Positions 1-7,929 of a DNA stretch of 64,000 nucleotides are shown here, one piece after another. A program made the position numbers and the translations under genes. The notes below the pieces were generated by a model. It worked only from the letters and a program-made list of their open reading frames with translations. It ran no database searches and had not been told where the DNA came from. The stretch comes from Alicyclobacillus tolerans. Lineage in GTDB: Bacteria; Bacillota; Bacilli; Alicyclobacillales; Alicyclobacillaceae. Position 1 is the first letter of the stretch. The number at the start of each line of letters is the position of its first letter. Location: contig NZ_FRAF01000004.1 of assembly GCF_900142255.1 (NCBI RefSeq), positions 1 to 64,000 of the forward strand, written 5' to 3'.

Positions 1-348
1 AATGCTGACATACGTAAACGAACTTGCGGAGATTGTGGGGCGTGCCGTTTTCTTGTGGAAGAACAGGGAAGAACGATTTGTCAGGCACAACGGCAATGGA
101 CGGGCGCGGATGCTGAGTATGGGCAAACCTGTGGTGATTTTTCACCGAAATCCAATGGAAGCGCAAGTGATCAGTATATCCGTATCGATGCAGAAGACGT
201 CTATTTGCCGCCGTGGACGGTGCAGACGTACTTTGGGTTAGGTGATGAGTCGAGAAAAGGGAGTCGGCTGGACGCATCGTGGATCACAGAGATGAAGGAA
301 CAGCTGCACAACTATGAAGTGTATGAACGAGATCACGGTAACGAATGA
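1..348 (+). CDS. Cys-rich hypothetical protein, 5'-truncated by window edge
   Basis: The reading frame is open from the first base and stops with TGA at 346-348, so this is the C-terminal 115 residues of a longer protein. Just inside the edge it has a Cys cluster (RTCGDCGACRFL, with further Cys at about residues 28 and 45), which suggests a metal-binding knuckle. The rest is polar, with a short acidic and aromatic stretch (DVYLPPWTVQTYFG). I do not recognise the family. A methionine at 55 gives a shorter in-frame ORF, but reading continues upstream of it in the same frame, so the fragment is better taken as truncated. A strong hairpin follows at 403-443. Confidence 0.5.
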   Translation, partial: NADIRKRTCGDCGACRFLVEEQGRTICQAQRQWTGADAEYGQTCGDFSPKSNGSASDQYIRIDAEDVYLPPWTVQTYFGLGDESRKGSRLDASWITEMKEQLHNYEVYERDHGNE

Positions 349-402
349 GTAACGAAAAAGTAACGAATTTGTTCCAAACTGAGCAAAACCTCTGAACATA
401 AA

Positions 403-443
403 AAGTCCAGAAAACCCTGATAAAACAAGGTTTTTCTGGACTT
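403..443. terminator. Hairpin, probable terminator
   Basis: The arms AAGTCCAGAAAACC and GGTTTTTCTGGACTT flank a short loop. There is no clear T-tract on the plus side; the minus side reads into TTTTTA. It separates the truncated gene from the repeat-protein gene. Confidence 0.5.
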
Positions 444-486
444 ATGGATACATGGTGATACAACCGGGAATGTTCTAGTATGGAAT

Positions 487-897
487 ATGAAATCAATACC
501 TGGAGTCGCTAATCCACTTTCCAGTGTACAAAGTACACTTTCTAATCTAACAAGCTCTTTGACAAATGCTTTAGGCCAAGGGTCTCAACAACTTGGGAAC
601 CAGCTGGGAAGTGCATTAAGTCAAGGAGCAAACCAGTTGAGTAGTAGTAGAACTTCAGCAGGAAGTAGCTCCAATCCAGTCAATCAGCTGGGAAGCGCAT
701 TAAGTCAGGGAGCAAACCAGTTGAGTAGTAGTCTAAGTTCCTCAGGAAGTAGCTCCAATCCAGTCAATCAGCTGGGAAGCGCATTAAGTCAGGGAGCAAA
801 CCAGTTGAGTAGTAGTCTAAGTTCCTCAGGAAGTAGCTCCAATCCAGTCAATCAGCTGGGAAGTGCGCTGAGTCAGACATCTGGCTTATTGGGCTAA
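487..897 (+). CDS. Low-complexity tandem-repeat protein, unknown function
   Basis: This 136-residue protein is built almost wholly from a 28-residue repeat (NQLGSALSQGANQLSSS followed by a Ser-rich linker SSGSSSNPV). There are about three and a half copies after a related non-repetitive start (residues 1-38). It is rich in Ser, Gln, Asn, Leu and Gly and has no Cys, no charged core and no clear signal peptide. The alternation of amphipathic NQLGxALSQGxNQL segments with Ser linkers suggests a fibrous or surface/coat protein, but this is inference. No strong ribosome site precedes the ATG at 487, so the start is uncertain. It is flanked by hairpins on both sides and stands alone as a transcription unit. 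Confidence 0.55.
   Translation: MKSIPGVANPLSSVQSTLSNLTSSLTNALGQGSQQLGNQLGSALSQGANQLSSSRTSAGSSSNPVNQLGSALSQGANQLSSSLSSSGSSSNPVNQLGSALSQGANQLSSSLSSSGSSSNPVNQLGSALSQTSGLLG
601..897 (+). repeat. 84-bp in-frame tandem repeat (about 3.5 units)
   Basis: CAGCTGGGAAG recurs at 601, 685, 769 and 853, an exact 84-bp period. The second and third units are nearly identical at the DNA level, including silent positions. The first differs in the Ser linker (AGAACTTCAGCA), and the last is cut short by the end of the gene. Such identity indicates recent duplication or homogenisation. Confidence 0.95.
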
Positions 898-913
898 CTT
901 TTGTATGTAGGAT

Positions 914-955
914 ATGGGCAGCATGCTGTCCTAGTTTTATAAATTTGCTGCCCAT
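914..955 (+). terminator. Hairpin after repeat-protein gene
   Basis: ATGGGCAGCA (914-923) pairs perfectly with TGCTGCCCAT (946-955). The T-tract behind it is weak. The remaining AT-rich sequence to 1187 shows no ribosome site or further gene. Confidence 0.55.
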
Positions 956-1187
956 TCTATGATGTGATTTTAAACGGTTTTCAGACTTTTATTCATTCAT
1001 GTTTATGAGTTATGAAAATACTTTATATAAAGTTCTAAACTTGCTTCAGTATTCTTTCTGAAAAATCATATAACTCAAACAGTCGAATATCAAAAAAGTT
1101 ATCTTGATTTTTAATCGAATAAGTGGCTTTTCTATATGATGTAGAAGTAAATCGTAGTTTATATTTTATTGTTCATAAAATATAAAG

Positions 1188-1826
1188 TCATGAAAGAGAA
1201 CGATATAACCCAATTACTTTTCCTAAAATATTTACATGATTGAAATAAAGGGGTTGTAGCGAAGAGTTTTCTGGTTGAAGTCGAATTCTGTTCATTTCTC
1301 TAAAAAATCTTTTTACAGTTGCTTCTTCATCATCCGTAATTGCTACGACAATATCACCGTTTTGAGCAGTTGACTGTTGGCGAATAAAAAGTAAGTCTCC
1401 ATCCATAATACCAGCTTCAATCATGCTGTCACCTTGAACCTTAAGTAAAAAAATTTGTTCAGGAGAATGATACGTATCTGGCAAAGGGAAATAACCCTCT
1501 ATATGCTCTACAGCTGTGATGGGTTTACCAGCGGTTACTTTTCCAATAATGGGAGCATAGTAAATTGCAGAAGACGATTCCCAATTTGCTGAAGTTTTTT
1601 TCGCGATTTGAGTATGCTTCTTTAATAATTCGATTGCACGAGGTTTAGTTGGATCTCTTCGTAGATATCCTTTTTGGCTTAACCGTTCTAAATGACCGTG
1701 GACGGTTGAACTAGAAGCGAGTCCTACTGCCTCTCCGATTTCTCGAACGGATGGCGGATATCCATTTTCTTCTATACATTTTTCTATAAAATCAAGTATT
1801 TCTTTCTGACGTTTGCTAATATCCAT
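1188..1826 (-). CDS. lexA: LexA, SOS-response repressor/autoprotease
   Basis: LexA represses DNA-damage genes and cleaves itself when RecA filaments form. The N-terminal winged helix begins [14 protein letters not shown] and includes [20 protein letters not shown] (about residues 25-45). The Ala-Gly cleavage site is in KVTAGKP. The catalytic Ser is in [10 protein letters not shown] and the catalytic Lys in EATVKRFF. The length of 212 residues is normal. A longer frame runs to a TTG at 1892, but that codon lies inside the SOS box and promoter. The ATG at 1826 has a GGAG ten bases upstream and matches family starts. The gene is probably autoregulated through the box at 1890-1903. Confidence 0.97.
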   Translation of the reverse strand: MDISKRQKEILDFIEKCIEENGYPPSVREIGEAVGLASSSTVHGHLERLSQKGYLRRDPTKPRAIELLKKHTQIAKKTSANWESSSAIYYAPIIGKVTAGKPITAVEHIEGYFPLPDTYHSPEQIFLLKVQGDSMIEAGIMDGDLLFIRQQSTAQNGDIVVAITDDEEATVKRFFREMNRIRLQPENSSLQPLYFNHVNILGKVIGLYRSLS

Positions 1827-1864
1827 CGCTACAAAACTCCATTCATGCGTACATTCTAATCCTA

Positions 1865-1903
1865 AGCATAGCATAATATTCTTTGGATGCAAACATATGT
1901 TCC
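1865..1903 (-). promoter_or_regulatory. lexA promoter with LexA (SOS) box
   Basis: The palindrome AACATATGTT at 1892-1901, extended to CAAACATATGTTCC, matches the Bacillus-type LexA consensus CGAACrnryGTTyG at 12 of 14 positions. On the minus strand it abuts a -35 TTGCAT (plus 1887-1892), 16 bp from a -10 TATGCT (plus 1865-1870). LexA bound here would block its own promoter. Confidence 0.8.
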
Positions 1904-2009
1904 GGTTTGTTGGATTGTGTTGAAAATCAAAAATATTTTGGCGTTTTATTCAATCATGTAAGAATTTTAAATGACATTTTCAAGGCCATAGTCATGTACA
2001 AATCATCTA

Positions 2010-2039
2010 TTGTCAAACCTAGACCGCTCAAGTTACTAT
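2010..2039 (+). promoter_or_regulatory. Sigma-A promoter of MFS exporter gene
   Basis: TTGTCA (2010-2015) and TACTAT (2034-2039) are separated by 18 bp. The inferred transcript would start near 2046, which supports the GTG at 2076 rather than the ATG at 2046 as the translation start. Confidence 0.5.
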
Positions 2040-2075
2040 AAGTAAATGTCTTTCCATTTGAAAGGATGGTGTTTT

Positions 2076-3545
2076 GTGGCGCAATCAGATATAAGATTGA
2101 AGTGGTCTATACTTGCAGCTGTTACTTTAGTTTCGTTTATAACGAATGTGGATGCCACAATTGTCGTTATTGGTTTGCCCCGGCTTATGTCTGGTCTCCA
2201 TATTTCAGTTGTAACTGGACTTTGGACGATTACGTCGTACATTATCACCAGTACGGTTTTTCTTCTTCCTGCAGGTAGATGGTCGGACCTCATAGGTACT
2301 AAAAAAATATTTATAGCTAGTCTTGCAATTTTCACAGTGGCCACGTTTTTATGTGGTATTGCGAATTCTGGAAGTGCACTCATTGTATATCGTTTTATTC
2401 AGGGAACAGGAGCTGCATTAGCTCTAGCCACTGCCACACCCATCATTGTTAAAGCGTTTCCTGCTAATGAACTTGGTAAGGCGTTGGGGATTAATTCCAC
2501 TTCTTGGGTAATAGGCTCTATCGTAGGACCTGTTGCAGGTGGCGCGCTGATAAACGCTTTTGGCTGGCGCTCTATTTTTTTTGTAACCATTCCATTTGCC
2601 ATCATAGGCATGATTGCCGCTATGATCGTACTTCGTGCGGATGTGTCACCTAAGCAACAGGTCAAATCAGATTGGCTTGGTATGATCACGTTTGGTCTAG
2701 GGCTTGTAGGATTGCTTGTGTCACTTTCCGAAGGACAGTCCTGGGGTTGGTTATCGCTGCGCACTCTTGGGTTATTTGTTTTGACGCTGGTACTTTTCAT
2801 ATCGTTTGTTTGGATAGAATTACGTGTGAAAGCGCCTCTATTTAATCTCTCGCTAGTCAAACATCGTCATTACTCAGCAGGACTTGGCGTTACATTCAGT
2901 TACTCGATTGGTTACTTTGCAACAACGTTTCTGTTAACGTTGTATTTGCAGGGTGCGTTGCGTTTAAGTCCCTTGTCAGCAGGTTTGTTGTTGATTCCGT
3001 TATCCGCACCTCAGCTTGTGATGGGACCATTAGGTGGGGCAGCGGCTGATCGTTTTGGGCCGGCACGGTTGGTGCTTGTAGGGGTGTTCTTTTTGGGGCT
3101 TGGAGTGTATTTCCTAGGCAGTCTAGGCCCGCAATTGAGTGTAATGGCAATCATTCTTCCACAACTTTTGATGTCTACTGCTAATGGTCTAGGGTGGCCG
3201 GCGCTTACAAAGGCCGTGCTTTCATCTGCGCCTCGGGAACAGACCGGTGCTGCTTCAGGTATGTTTTATACGTTTCGAAATGTTGGGATGTCATTGTCAC
3301 TGACATTGGCGTTAGTTGTTGCAGAGGTCAGTGTGCCACCCTCTGTTGCGTCGCAAGCGTTTCTTGGCACGGCAGGCGTTTTAAGTACAAATATCAAAAG
3401 CGCCCTGGTAAATTCAACGGATAAAGGTTTTCAATTCTTTATTTTATTCTATGCCATCGCATTTATATGTGGCTTGGTTCTGTTACGTCCTCATCGTTCT
3501 GGACAAATGAGCAATTCTACTGTTTCAACACAAAAACAAGCATGA
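2076..3545 (+). CDS. MFS drug/solute exporter, DHA2 (14-TMS) family
   Basis: This is an inner-membrane proton-driven exporter of the EmrB/QacA type. Its 489 residues hold about 14 hydrophobic segments. The first helix carries the family signature NVDATIVVIGLPRL. Motif A-like GRWSDLIGTKK lies between helices 2 and 3, and the antiporter motif C-like GSIVGPVAGG is in helix 5. The substrate cannot be told from sequence. I chose GTG 2076 because AAGGATGG lies six bases upstream, and the ATG at 2046 would sit at the predicted transcript start. The gene is divergent from lexA. Its promoter lies about 110 bp from the LexA box, so SOS control is possible but not shown. Confidence 0.85.
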   Translation: MAQSDIRLKWSILAAVTLVSFITNVDATIVVIGLPRLMSGLHISVVTGLWTITSYIITSTVFLLPAGRWSDLIGTKKIFIASLAIFTVATFLCGIANSGSALIVYRFIQGTGAALALATATPIIVKAFPANELGKALGINSTSWVIGSIVGPVAGGALINAFGWRSIFFVTIPFAIIGMIAAMIVLRADVSPKQQVKSDWLGMITFGLGLVGLLVSLSEGQSWGWLSLRTLGLFVLTLVLFISFVWIELRVKAPLFNLSLVKHRHYSAGLGVTFSYSIGYFATTFLLTLYLQGALRLSPLSAGLLLIPLSAPQLVMGPLGGAAADRFGPARLVLVGVFFLGLGVYFLGSLGPQLSVMAIILPQLLMSTANGLGWPALTKAVLSSAPREQTGAASGMFYTFRNVGMSLSLTLALVVAEVSVPPSVASQAFLGTAGVLSTNIKSALVNSTDKGFQFFILFYAIAFICGLVLLRPHRSGQMSNSTVSTQKQA

Positions 3546-3588
3546 AGACATCAGATTCGTATCTAAAATAAATTATAGAAAATTTCTC

Positions 3589-3629
3589 AACGCCGAAGTG
3601 GACACTTCGAAAACTTGCGGCGTTTTTTT
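3589..3629 (+). terminator. Rho-independent terminator of MFS gene
   Basis: AACGCCG pairs with CGGCGTT, followed by a run of seven T. An inner hairpin (CGAAGT/ACTTCG) fills the loop. Confidence 0.85.
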
Positions 3630-3745
3630 GTTTATCTTTCTAATGCTTATCAAAGTAGATATCTAATTCAAAAGAGGAGCAAGTCTCTGTGATGCAGAAT
3701 AAAAAATTAAATTTTTTACGCTGTCAATAATTGAGGGATATGTGG

Positions 3746-4459
3746 ATGAAAACCTTTTGCGCAAATGATTTTAGAGTATTGGTTGTTGATGATGATCCGA
3801 ATATTATCGATCTAATCCGGATGTACTTGCAGAATCAAGGATTTCAAGTCAGTACAGCTCATAATGGAAATTCAGCACTTTCGAAATTACAAACAGAGAA
3901 TATCCACATTGTGGTATTGGATTTGATGATGCCGGAAATGGATGGTTGGGAATTATGCCAAATCATACAGAAGAATCATCCTGTCCCTGTTTTAATGGTC
4001 ACGGCAAGAGGGGAAATGTCTGACAAATTAGAAGGTTTCAAGTTGGGGGCAGATGATTATATTGTTAAGCCTTTTGATCCCAATGAACTGACGGCTAGAG
4101 TGGTTTCTTTACTTCGTCGCTCTTATTTGTCACAAATGCAAACACAGTTAAGCACAGTACGTTACCATGATTTTAAGATCGATAACCAAGCACATGAAGT
4201 TTATATCAAAGATAAAAAACTAGAACTCAGTCCACGAGAGTATCAACTTATATCTATTTTGACTCAACATCCCAATCAAGTATTAACCAGGCAACAATTA
4301 ATCGATTTAGTTTGGGGTATCGATTTTTTAGGTGAAGATCGTGCAGTTGATGTACTTGTAAAACGTCTTCGCAAAAAAATTCCTAGCAATCCTCATTATC
4401 AAATTTCTACAGTACGTGGTATTGGTTACAAATTTGAGGTGGGGGACAAGTCATGCTGA
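3746..4459 (+). CDS. OmpR/PhoB-family response regulator
   Basis: This DNA-binding partner of the histidine kinase that follows has a receiver domain (residues 7-120) with the acidic pair in VVDDDPN, the phospho-acceptor Asp in VVLDLMMPEMDG and the conserved Lys in YIVKPFDP. A C-terminal winged helix (about 140-235) follows, with SPREYQLISIL and the recognition region EDRAVDVLVKRLRKKI. The ATG at 3746 is preceded by GAGGGA seven bases upstream; the TTG at 3731 is too far upstream. The end overlaps the kinase start by seven bases, so the two are translationally coupled. A likely target is the direct repeat before the secreted-protein gene downstream. Confidence 0.93.
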   Translation: MKTFCANDFRVLVVDDDPNIIDLIRMYLQNQGFQVSTAHNGNSALSKLQTENIHIVVLDLMMPEMDGWELCQIIQKNHPVPVLMVTARGEMSDKLEGFKLGADDYIVKPFDPNELTARVVSLLRRSYLSQMQTQLSTVRYHDFKIDNQAHEVYIKDKKLELSPREYQLISILTQHPNQVLTRQQLIDLVWGIDFLGEDRAVDVLVKRLRKKIPSNPHYQISTVRGIGYKFEVGDKSC

Positions 4460-5871
4460 CTTCTATGTTTCGTAGAATTCTTGTTGTATACATGAGTGTT
4501 ATTTTCCTTGCTTTTACATTGTTATCTTTTGTTATCAATATGGAGATTCGTCATTACCTTGTCGAACAACGTTTTGTTGTACTTCATCGTGATGCTGAGA
4601 TTCTTCTGCCTGAAATTGAAAGGGCCAATCAGATACCACAATCAAATTTACGATTCAAAAAACAATTGGCCAGATTGAAACAACGAGATGATGTAACCAT
4701 TAATTTGCTTCTTTTGAATCAAGGCAATGATTTAAGAAAAATTCAGCAATTATCTCGCCAACTGATTCGGAATCGTGATATTTACAACACATCTGCGGTT
4801 AAAAAAGTAGTCAATGGACAAATCATACAGATTGTAGGTCCTTTTAGTAAAGTGAATCGAGAGTCCATGTTCACCATAGGGCTGCCTATTCGAGAACAAG
4901 GAGTTATTATAGGAGCCTTATTCCTGCATACGCCCATTCAAAGTCTTCAAGCCAATCAAGTGACCCAAATTATTGTTCTCATTGCTATACCTATTTTAAT
5001 AATAACGATAGGTATTCTGTATTATTTTTCAAGAAAATTTTCCCATCCGCTATTGAAAATTACACAAGCTGTTCAATTTATTGGTCAGGGAAATTTTAAT
5101 CAAAGAGTTCCCGTGCAAGGAAATGATGAAGTAGGGCAGCTAGCCATAACTTTTAATCAAATGGCAGTAAAACTATCAAAATTAGAAGAAATGCGTAAAG
5201 ATCTCATCGCCAATGTTTCGCATGAAATTAGAACTCCGCTAACCTCAGTTCGCGGATTTGTTCAAGGCATATTAGAAGGTGTTATTCCAGCTACTGATCA
5301 AAGAAAATATCTTGAAATTATTTATAAAGAATTAAATCGACTCAATAATATTTTAAATAGTATGTTAGATTTGTCTGCAATTGAGACAGGTCATTTAACT
5401 TTAAATTGTCATGCAGTTTCCTGGACACCTCTTGTTGAGGATGTTATTCATCGAATCCGTGCGCGTATTGAACAAAAAAATCTTGAGTTTCGCATGGTTG
5501 AAACTCCTGAGGATATTGAAATTTGGGGGGATCCTGAACGGCTAACACAAATCCTCTTTAATTTATTGGATAATGCCATACGTCACACTTCACAAGGAAA
5601 AATTGAAATCATCAATTCTATAGAAAACGAAAAATTGCAAGTTTGCATTTCAGATTCGGGGGAAGGTATTCCTGAAGAGATGCTTGATCACATTTGGGAG
5701 CGATTTTTTACTGGGTCTGTTTCACGAACTTCTTCAGTTGCGAGAACTGGTTTAGGTTTGACGATTGTTAAATATTTAGTCGAAAAAATGCAAGGAACTA
5801 TTGAGGTTCAATCGACGGTTGGTGTTGGTACTATATTTACTTTGCGTTTTCCGCTTTATGTTTGCGAGTAA
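4453..5871 (+). CDS. Membrane sensor histidine kinase (HAMP, HisKA, HATPase)
   Basis: The 472-residue kinase has a transmembrane helix at about 7-28, an extracytoplasmic sensor of about 145 residues and a second helix at about 172-192. A HAMP linker (about 195-247) follows, then the HisKA box with the phospho-accepting His in NVSHEIRTPLTSVRG. The ATPase has its N box in NLLDNAIRHT, G1 in DSGEGIPEE and G2 in GLGLTIVKYLVEKM. The sensor region is basic and Gln/Asn-rich and resembles no ligand-binding fold I can name. This is the standard EnvZ/PhoR-like architecture, coupled to the regulator upstream. The signal is unknown; the adjacent secreted coiled-coil protein suggests envelope stress. Confidence 0.93.
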   Translation: MLTSMFRRILVVYMSVIFLAFTLLSFVINMEIRHYLVEQRFVVLHRDAEILLPEIERANQIPQSNLRFKKQLARLKQRDDVTINLLLLNQGNDLRKIQQLSRQLIRNRDIYNTSAVKKVVNGQIIQIVGPFSKVNRESMFTIGLPIREQGVIIGALFLHTPIQSLQANQVTQIIVLIAIPILIITIGILYYFSRKFSHPLLKITQAVQFIGQGNFNQRVPVQGNDEVGQLAITFNQMAVKLSKLEEMRKDLIANVSHEIRTPLTSVRGFVQGILEGVIPATDQRKYLEIIYKELNRLNNILNSMLDLSAIETGHLTLNCHAVSWTPLVEDVIHRIRARIEQKNLEFRMVETPEDIEIWGDPERLTQILFNLLDNAIRHTSQGKIEIINSIENEKLQVCISDSGEGIPEEMLDHIWERFFTGSVSRTSSVARTGLGLTIVKYLVEKMQGTIEVQSTVGVGTIFTLRFPLYVCE

Positions 5872-5898
5872 TAGAAAAATAATTTTGGAGTGAGCTGA

Positions 5899-5917
5899 TT
5901 GACATACAGTTGACATA
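5899..5917 (+). promoter_or_regulatory. Direct repeat TTGACATA-n3-TTGACATA, likely response-regulator site
   Basis: Two identical octamers begin at 5899 and 5910, an 11-bp period (one helical turn). This is the usual arrangement for OmpR/PhoB-family regulators, and it lies directly after their genes and before the secreted-protein gene. The second TTGACA may also serve as a -35, with TTGATA 17 bp downstream. Confidence 0.5.
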
Positions 5918-5992
5918 TGGATTGTCTATCTTTTGATACAAGAAATGAATTTTACATGTTTTCTATCTTACACCTGTATAGGAGGAATCAAA

Positions 5993-6673
5993 ATGAAAAA
6001 AAGAACTAAGTTTATGCTCAGTTTGGGCACTTTACTCGTGACCATGTCAATGGCAAGTTCAATGGTGTTTGCAGATACATCGAATGCATCGTTTGCACAA
6101 AAATACCAAGAAAATCAAAATATAGAAACCCAATTACTTAGCCAAGTGAACACAGAGAATGTCCCGTCAGGAAATCCTGCGCAACTTCTTGCTACAATTC
6201 AAGATATCAGTGCACAAATTTCAGCACTTTATGCGTCTGAACAAAATCTTGTCCAACAAAAAGGCAATCTTCCCAAAATGACATTATCCACAACCCAGAA
6301 AAATGCAGAGTTAAAACGTTTAGAAAAAAAACGTCTGAATGTATTGAAATTAAATGAAGACGCATGGAAGTTAGTCATAGAATATGAGCACCATCCACAC
6401 CAGAAAGGACTACTTGCCAAGGCGATTCGCGATCATGATAAAGATCAAAAAAGATTGACTTCCATCGATGCAAAAATCGCAAAATTGAATAAAAATGAGT
6501 CGCTCGACAACTGGTCCAAACATCCCTATCATAATGCCTTACCTGTACTCGATGAATCTATTTTACGTTTACAGAAATCTGAAATTCATTATACAAAAGA
6601 GTTGATAATGGAAATTCACAACAGTGATGGAACTACCACAGCTACAACCTACGGTTCAGGATCAGGAAATTGA
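5993..6673 (+). CDS. Secreted coiled-coil protein, possible output of the two-component system
   Basis: The 226-residue protein has a clear signal peptide: MKKRTKFML, a hydrophobic core, then SSMVFADTS, with likely cleavage after VFA at about residue 23. The mature part is helical and charged. A central segment (about 60-180) is rich in Gln, Leu, Lys and Asn heptads, with a HHPHQKG turn. The tail is Gly/Ser/Thr-rich and has no anchor. There are no Cys residues. I chose the ATG at 5993 because AGGAGG sits seven bases upstream, which also places the signal peptide first. By position it is the probable target of the kinase/regulator pair. The layout recalls CpxP/Spy-type stress proteins, but I see no LTxxQ motif, so that is only analogy. 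Confidence 0.7.
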   Translation: MKKRTKFMLSLGTLLVTMSMASSMVFADTSNASFAQKYQENQNIETQLLSQVNTENVPSGNPAQLLATIQDISAQISALYASEQNLVQQKGNLPKMTLSTTQKNAELKRLEKKRLNVLKLNEDAWKLVIEYEHHPHQKGLLAKAIRDHDKDQKRLTSIDAKIAKLNKNESLDNWSKHPYHNALPVLDESILRLQKSEIHYTKELIMEIHNSDGTTTATTYGSGSGN

Positions 6674-6719
6674 CATTTAGATAAGGTATATTTTGAAATA
6701 GAAAAATAGCTACTAGATT

Positions 6720-6757
6720 CCACAGCCCCTGACCTATCTAAAGGCAGGGGTTTGTGG
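6720..6757 (+). terminator. Hairpin after secreted-protein gene
   Basis: CCACAGCCCCTG pairs with CAGGGGTTTGTGG around an AT-rich loop, without a long T-tract. Between here and 6916 I see no gene. Confidence 0.5.
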
Positions 6758-6916
6758 CTGTCGTATGATTAGGAAACTGTAGAAAGAATGTATCGCTTAT
6801 GATTCTCATTGTTATCGATGAGGCTCAGTACCGTAGTCATGAATTGATGCTGGGGGCGAATTCGATGAAATCATACTGATGAGGCCTACAGCAATTTTTT
6901 CTGAAATTAAACTAAA

Positions 6917-6942
6917 GAAGGGGCTAGCTGAGTAGCCCTTCT
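6917..6942 (-). terminator. Terminator of the hydroxylase gene
   Basis: AGAAGGGGCTA and TAGCCCTTCT form a stem with one bulged G. On the minus strand it follows the hydroxylase stop codon and ends in TTCTTTA. Confidence 0.6.
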
Positions 6943-6962
6943 AGTTAATGTGACGATTTCCA

Positions 6963-7643
6963 TTATAAATTGGATGGCGCTTCACTGGACTGGGCGGTGT
7001 AACCATCTTGATTTTCAATAGGGACGTTTTTTTTCTTGTCTCTATATCGATAGCGATTTTTATCTGCAGATGAAACACGCTCTACTATTTTCGGATCGGG
7101 ACTGGTTCCTACCAGTGCATCCAAAGTAGAGTTGGTAACACCAAACCAGTAATGTTCGTTTTGAAAATGATGAAGAAGATGAAATTTTTTCATCCATTTT
7201 CCCCAAGGTGTAAGTGGCACGATGGGTCGATGGGAAACAAAGTGAGACCATTCATAATAAAGTTGACAGATAGACAGTGTCGTTAAAAAGGCAAAGCTGA
7301 TATCTAAGGAATGCGAAATCCATATGCATAGTAAAAAAATGCCTAGGTAGCCTGGAATATTATATTGATTAGGGGTGAGCAGAGTTTTCATCTCTTCAGG
7401 ATGCGTATGGTGCCGGACGTGCCCCTCATAGGCTCTAGGCATAATTTTAGAGAGAATACCGTGTAAAATAAAACGATGTACGATATATTCAATAAAATAC
7501 CAAGCAACAGCACCAGAAAGGAAGGCGATCCATAGCTTCAGTGAGTGGTGAAGGGAGAAAGTGAGAATAATTGATGCGATAAAAACAAGTGAAAGAAACA
7601 TAACCCTTCTATCCGTCCAAAATTCTAATAAATACTCTCTCAT
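6963..7643 (-). CDS. Fatty acid hydroxylase / sterol desaturase superfamily membrane enzyme
   Basis: This is a di-iron membrane oxygenase of the FA2H/CrtZ/ERG3 superfamily, which hydroxylates or desaturates lipids. The 226-residue protein has about four membrane segments and the full set of His boxes: EYIVHRFILHG (about 48-58), EGHVRHHTHPEEM (about 72-84), SHFVSHRP (about 138-145) and FHLLHHFQNEHYWFGVT (about 159-175). The tail is polar. Candidate substrates include fatty acyl chains, hopanoids and carotenoids; nothing nearby decides between them. It stands alone on the minus strand with its own terminator. Confidence 0.85.
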   Translation of the reverse strand: MREYLLEFWTDRRVMFLSLVFIASIILTFSLHHSLKLWIAFLSGAVAWYFIEYIVHRFILHGILSKIMPRAYEGHVRHHTHPEEMKTLLTPNQYNIPGYLGIFLLCIWISHSLDISFAFLTTLSICQLYYEWSHFVSHRPIVPLTPWGKWMKKFHLLHHFQNEHYWFGVTNSTLDALVGTSPDPKIVERVSSADKNRYRYRDKKKNVPIENQDGYTAQSSEAPSNL

Positions 7644-7703
7644 GTTGTACCCACTCCAAGCTTACAAACTGTGATCTATTCAATCATAGAAAGAAAAGTA
7701 GTA

Positions 7704-7778
7704 GTTTGCAAGCGACTGGATTTCTAACCCATTATTCAGGTGATGACCTGAATAGAGAAATGGATCATGCTTGCAAAC
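7704..7778 (-). terminator. Nested inverted repeats after the 54-residue gene
   Basis: An inner hairpin, TATTCAGG (7733-7740) with CCTGAATA (7747-7754), lies inside a wider repeat, GTTTGCAAGC (7704-7713) with GCTTGCAAAC (7769-7778). The wider right arm overlaps the last codons and stop of the small minus-strand gene. It may be a terminator or a regulatory dyad. Confidence 0.45.
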
Positions 7779-7929
7779 GACTTCTATGTTTTTTCTCGTA
7801 TGCTAAAAGGACAATCGATTCGTCTAATTCAGCAGCAAGTTCAGTTTCAAGTTGACGAATTTTCTCAAGCAGATTTGTGGGAATATTGGCAAAACGATAT
7901 TCTTCATTGGAATTTTCATTCATCGTCAA
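7765..7929 (-). CDS. Small helical protein, 54 residues, unknown
   Basis: The minus strand carries AAAAGGAG ten bases before a TTG at 7929, then a frame of 54 codons ending in TGA. The product is polar and probably helical. It begins MTMNENSNEEYRFANIP and continues LLEKIRQLETELAAELDES, ending in basic KKHRSRLQA. There is no membrane segment and no Cys. It resembles the short helical proteins common in spore formers, but I recognise no family. The opposite-strand ORF here has no ribosome site. Transcription would run toward the hydroxylase gene and stop at the nested hairpin. Confidence 0.55.
   Translation of the reverse strand: MTMNENSNEEYRFANIPTNLLEKIRQLETELAAELDESIVLLAYEKKHRSRLQA

Noticed and set aside
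601-897. Tandem repeats considered as a CRISPR array
   Set aside because: The 84-bp units are contiguous, in frame and without unique spacers; they encode a repeat protein.
2046-2075. Earlier ATG start of the MFS exporter
   Set aside because: It would lie at the predicted transcript start; the GTG at 2076 has AAGGATGG six bases upstream.
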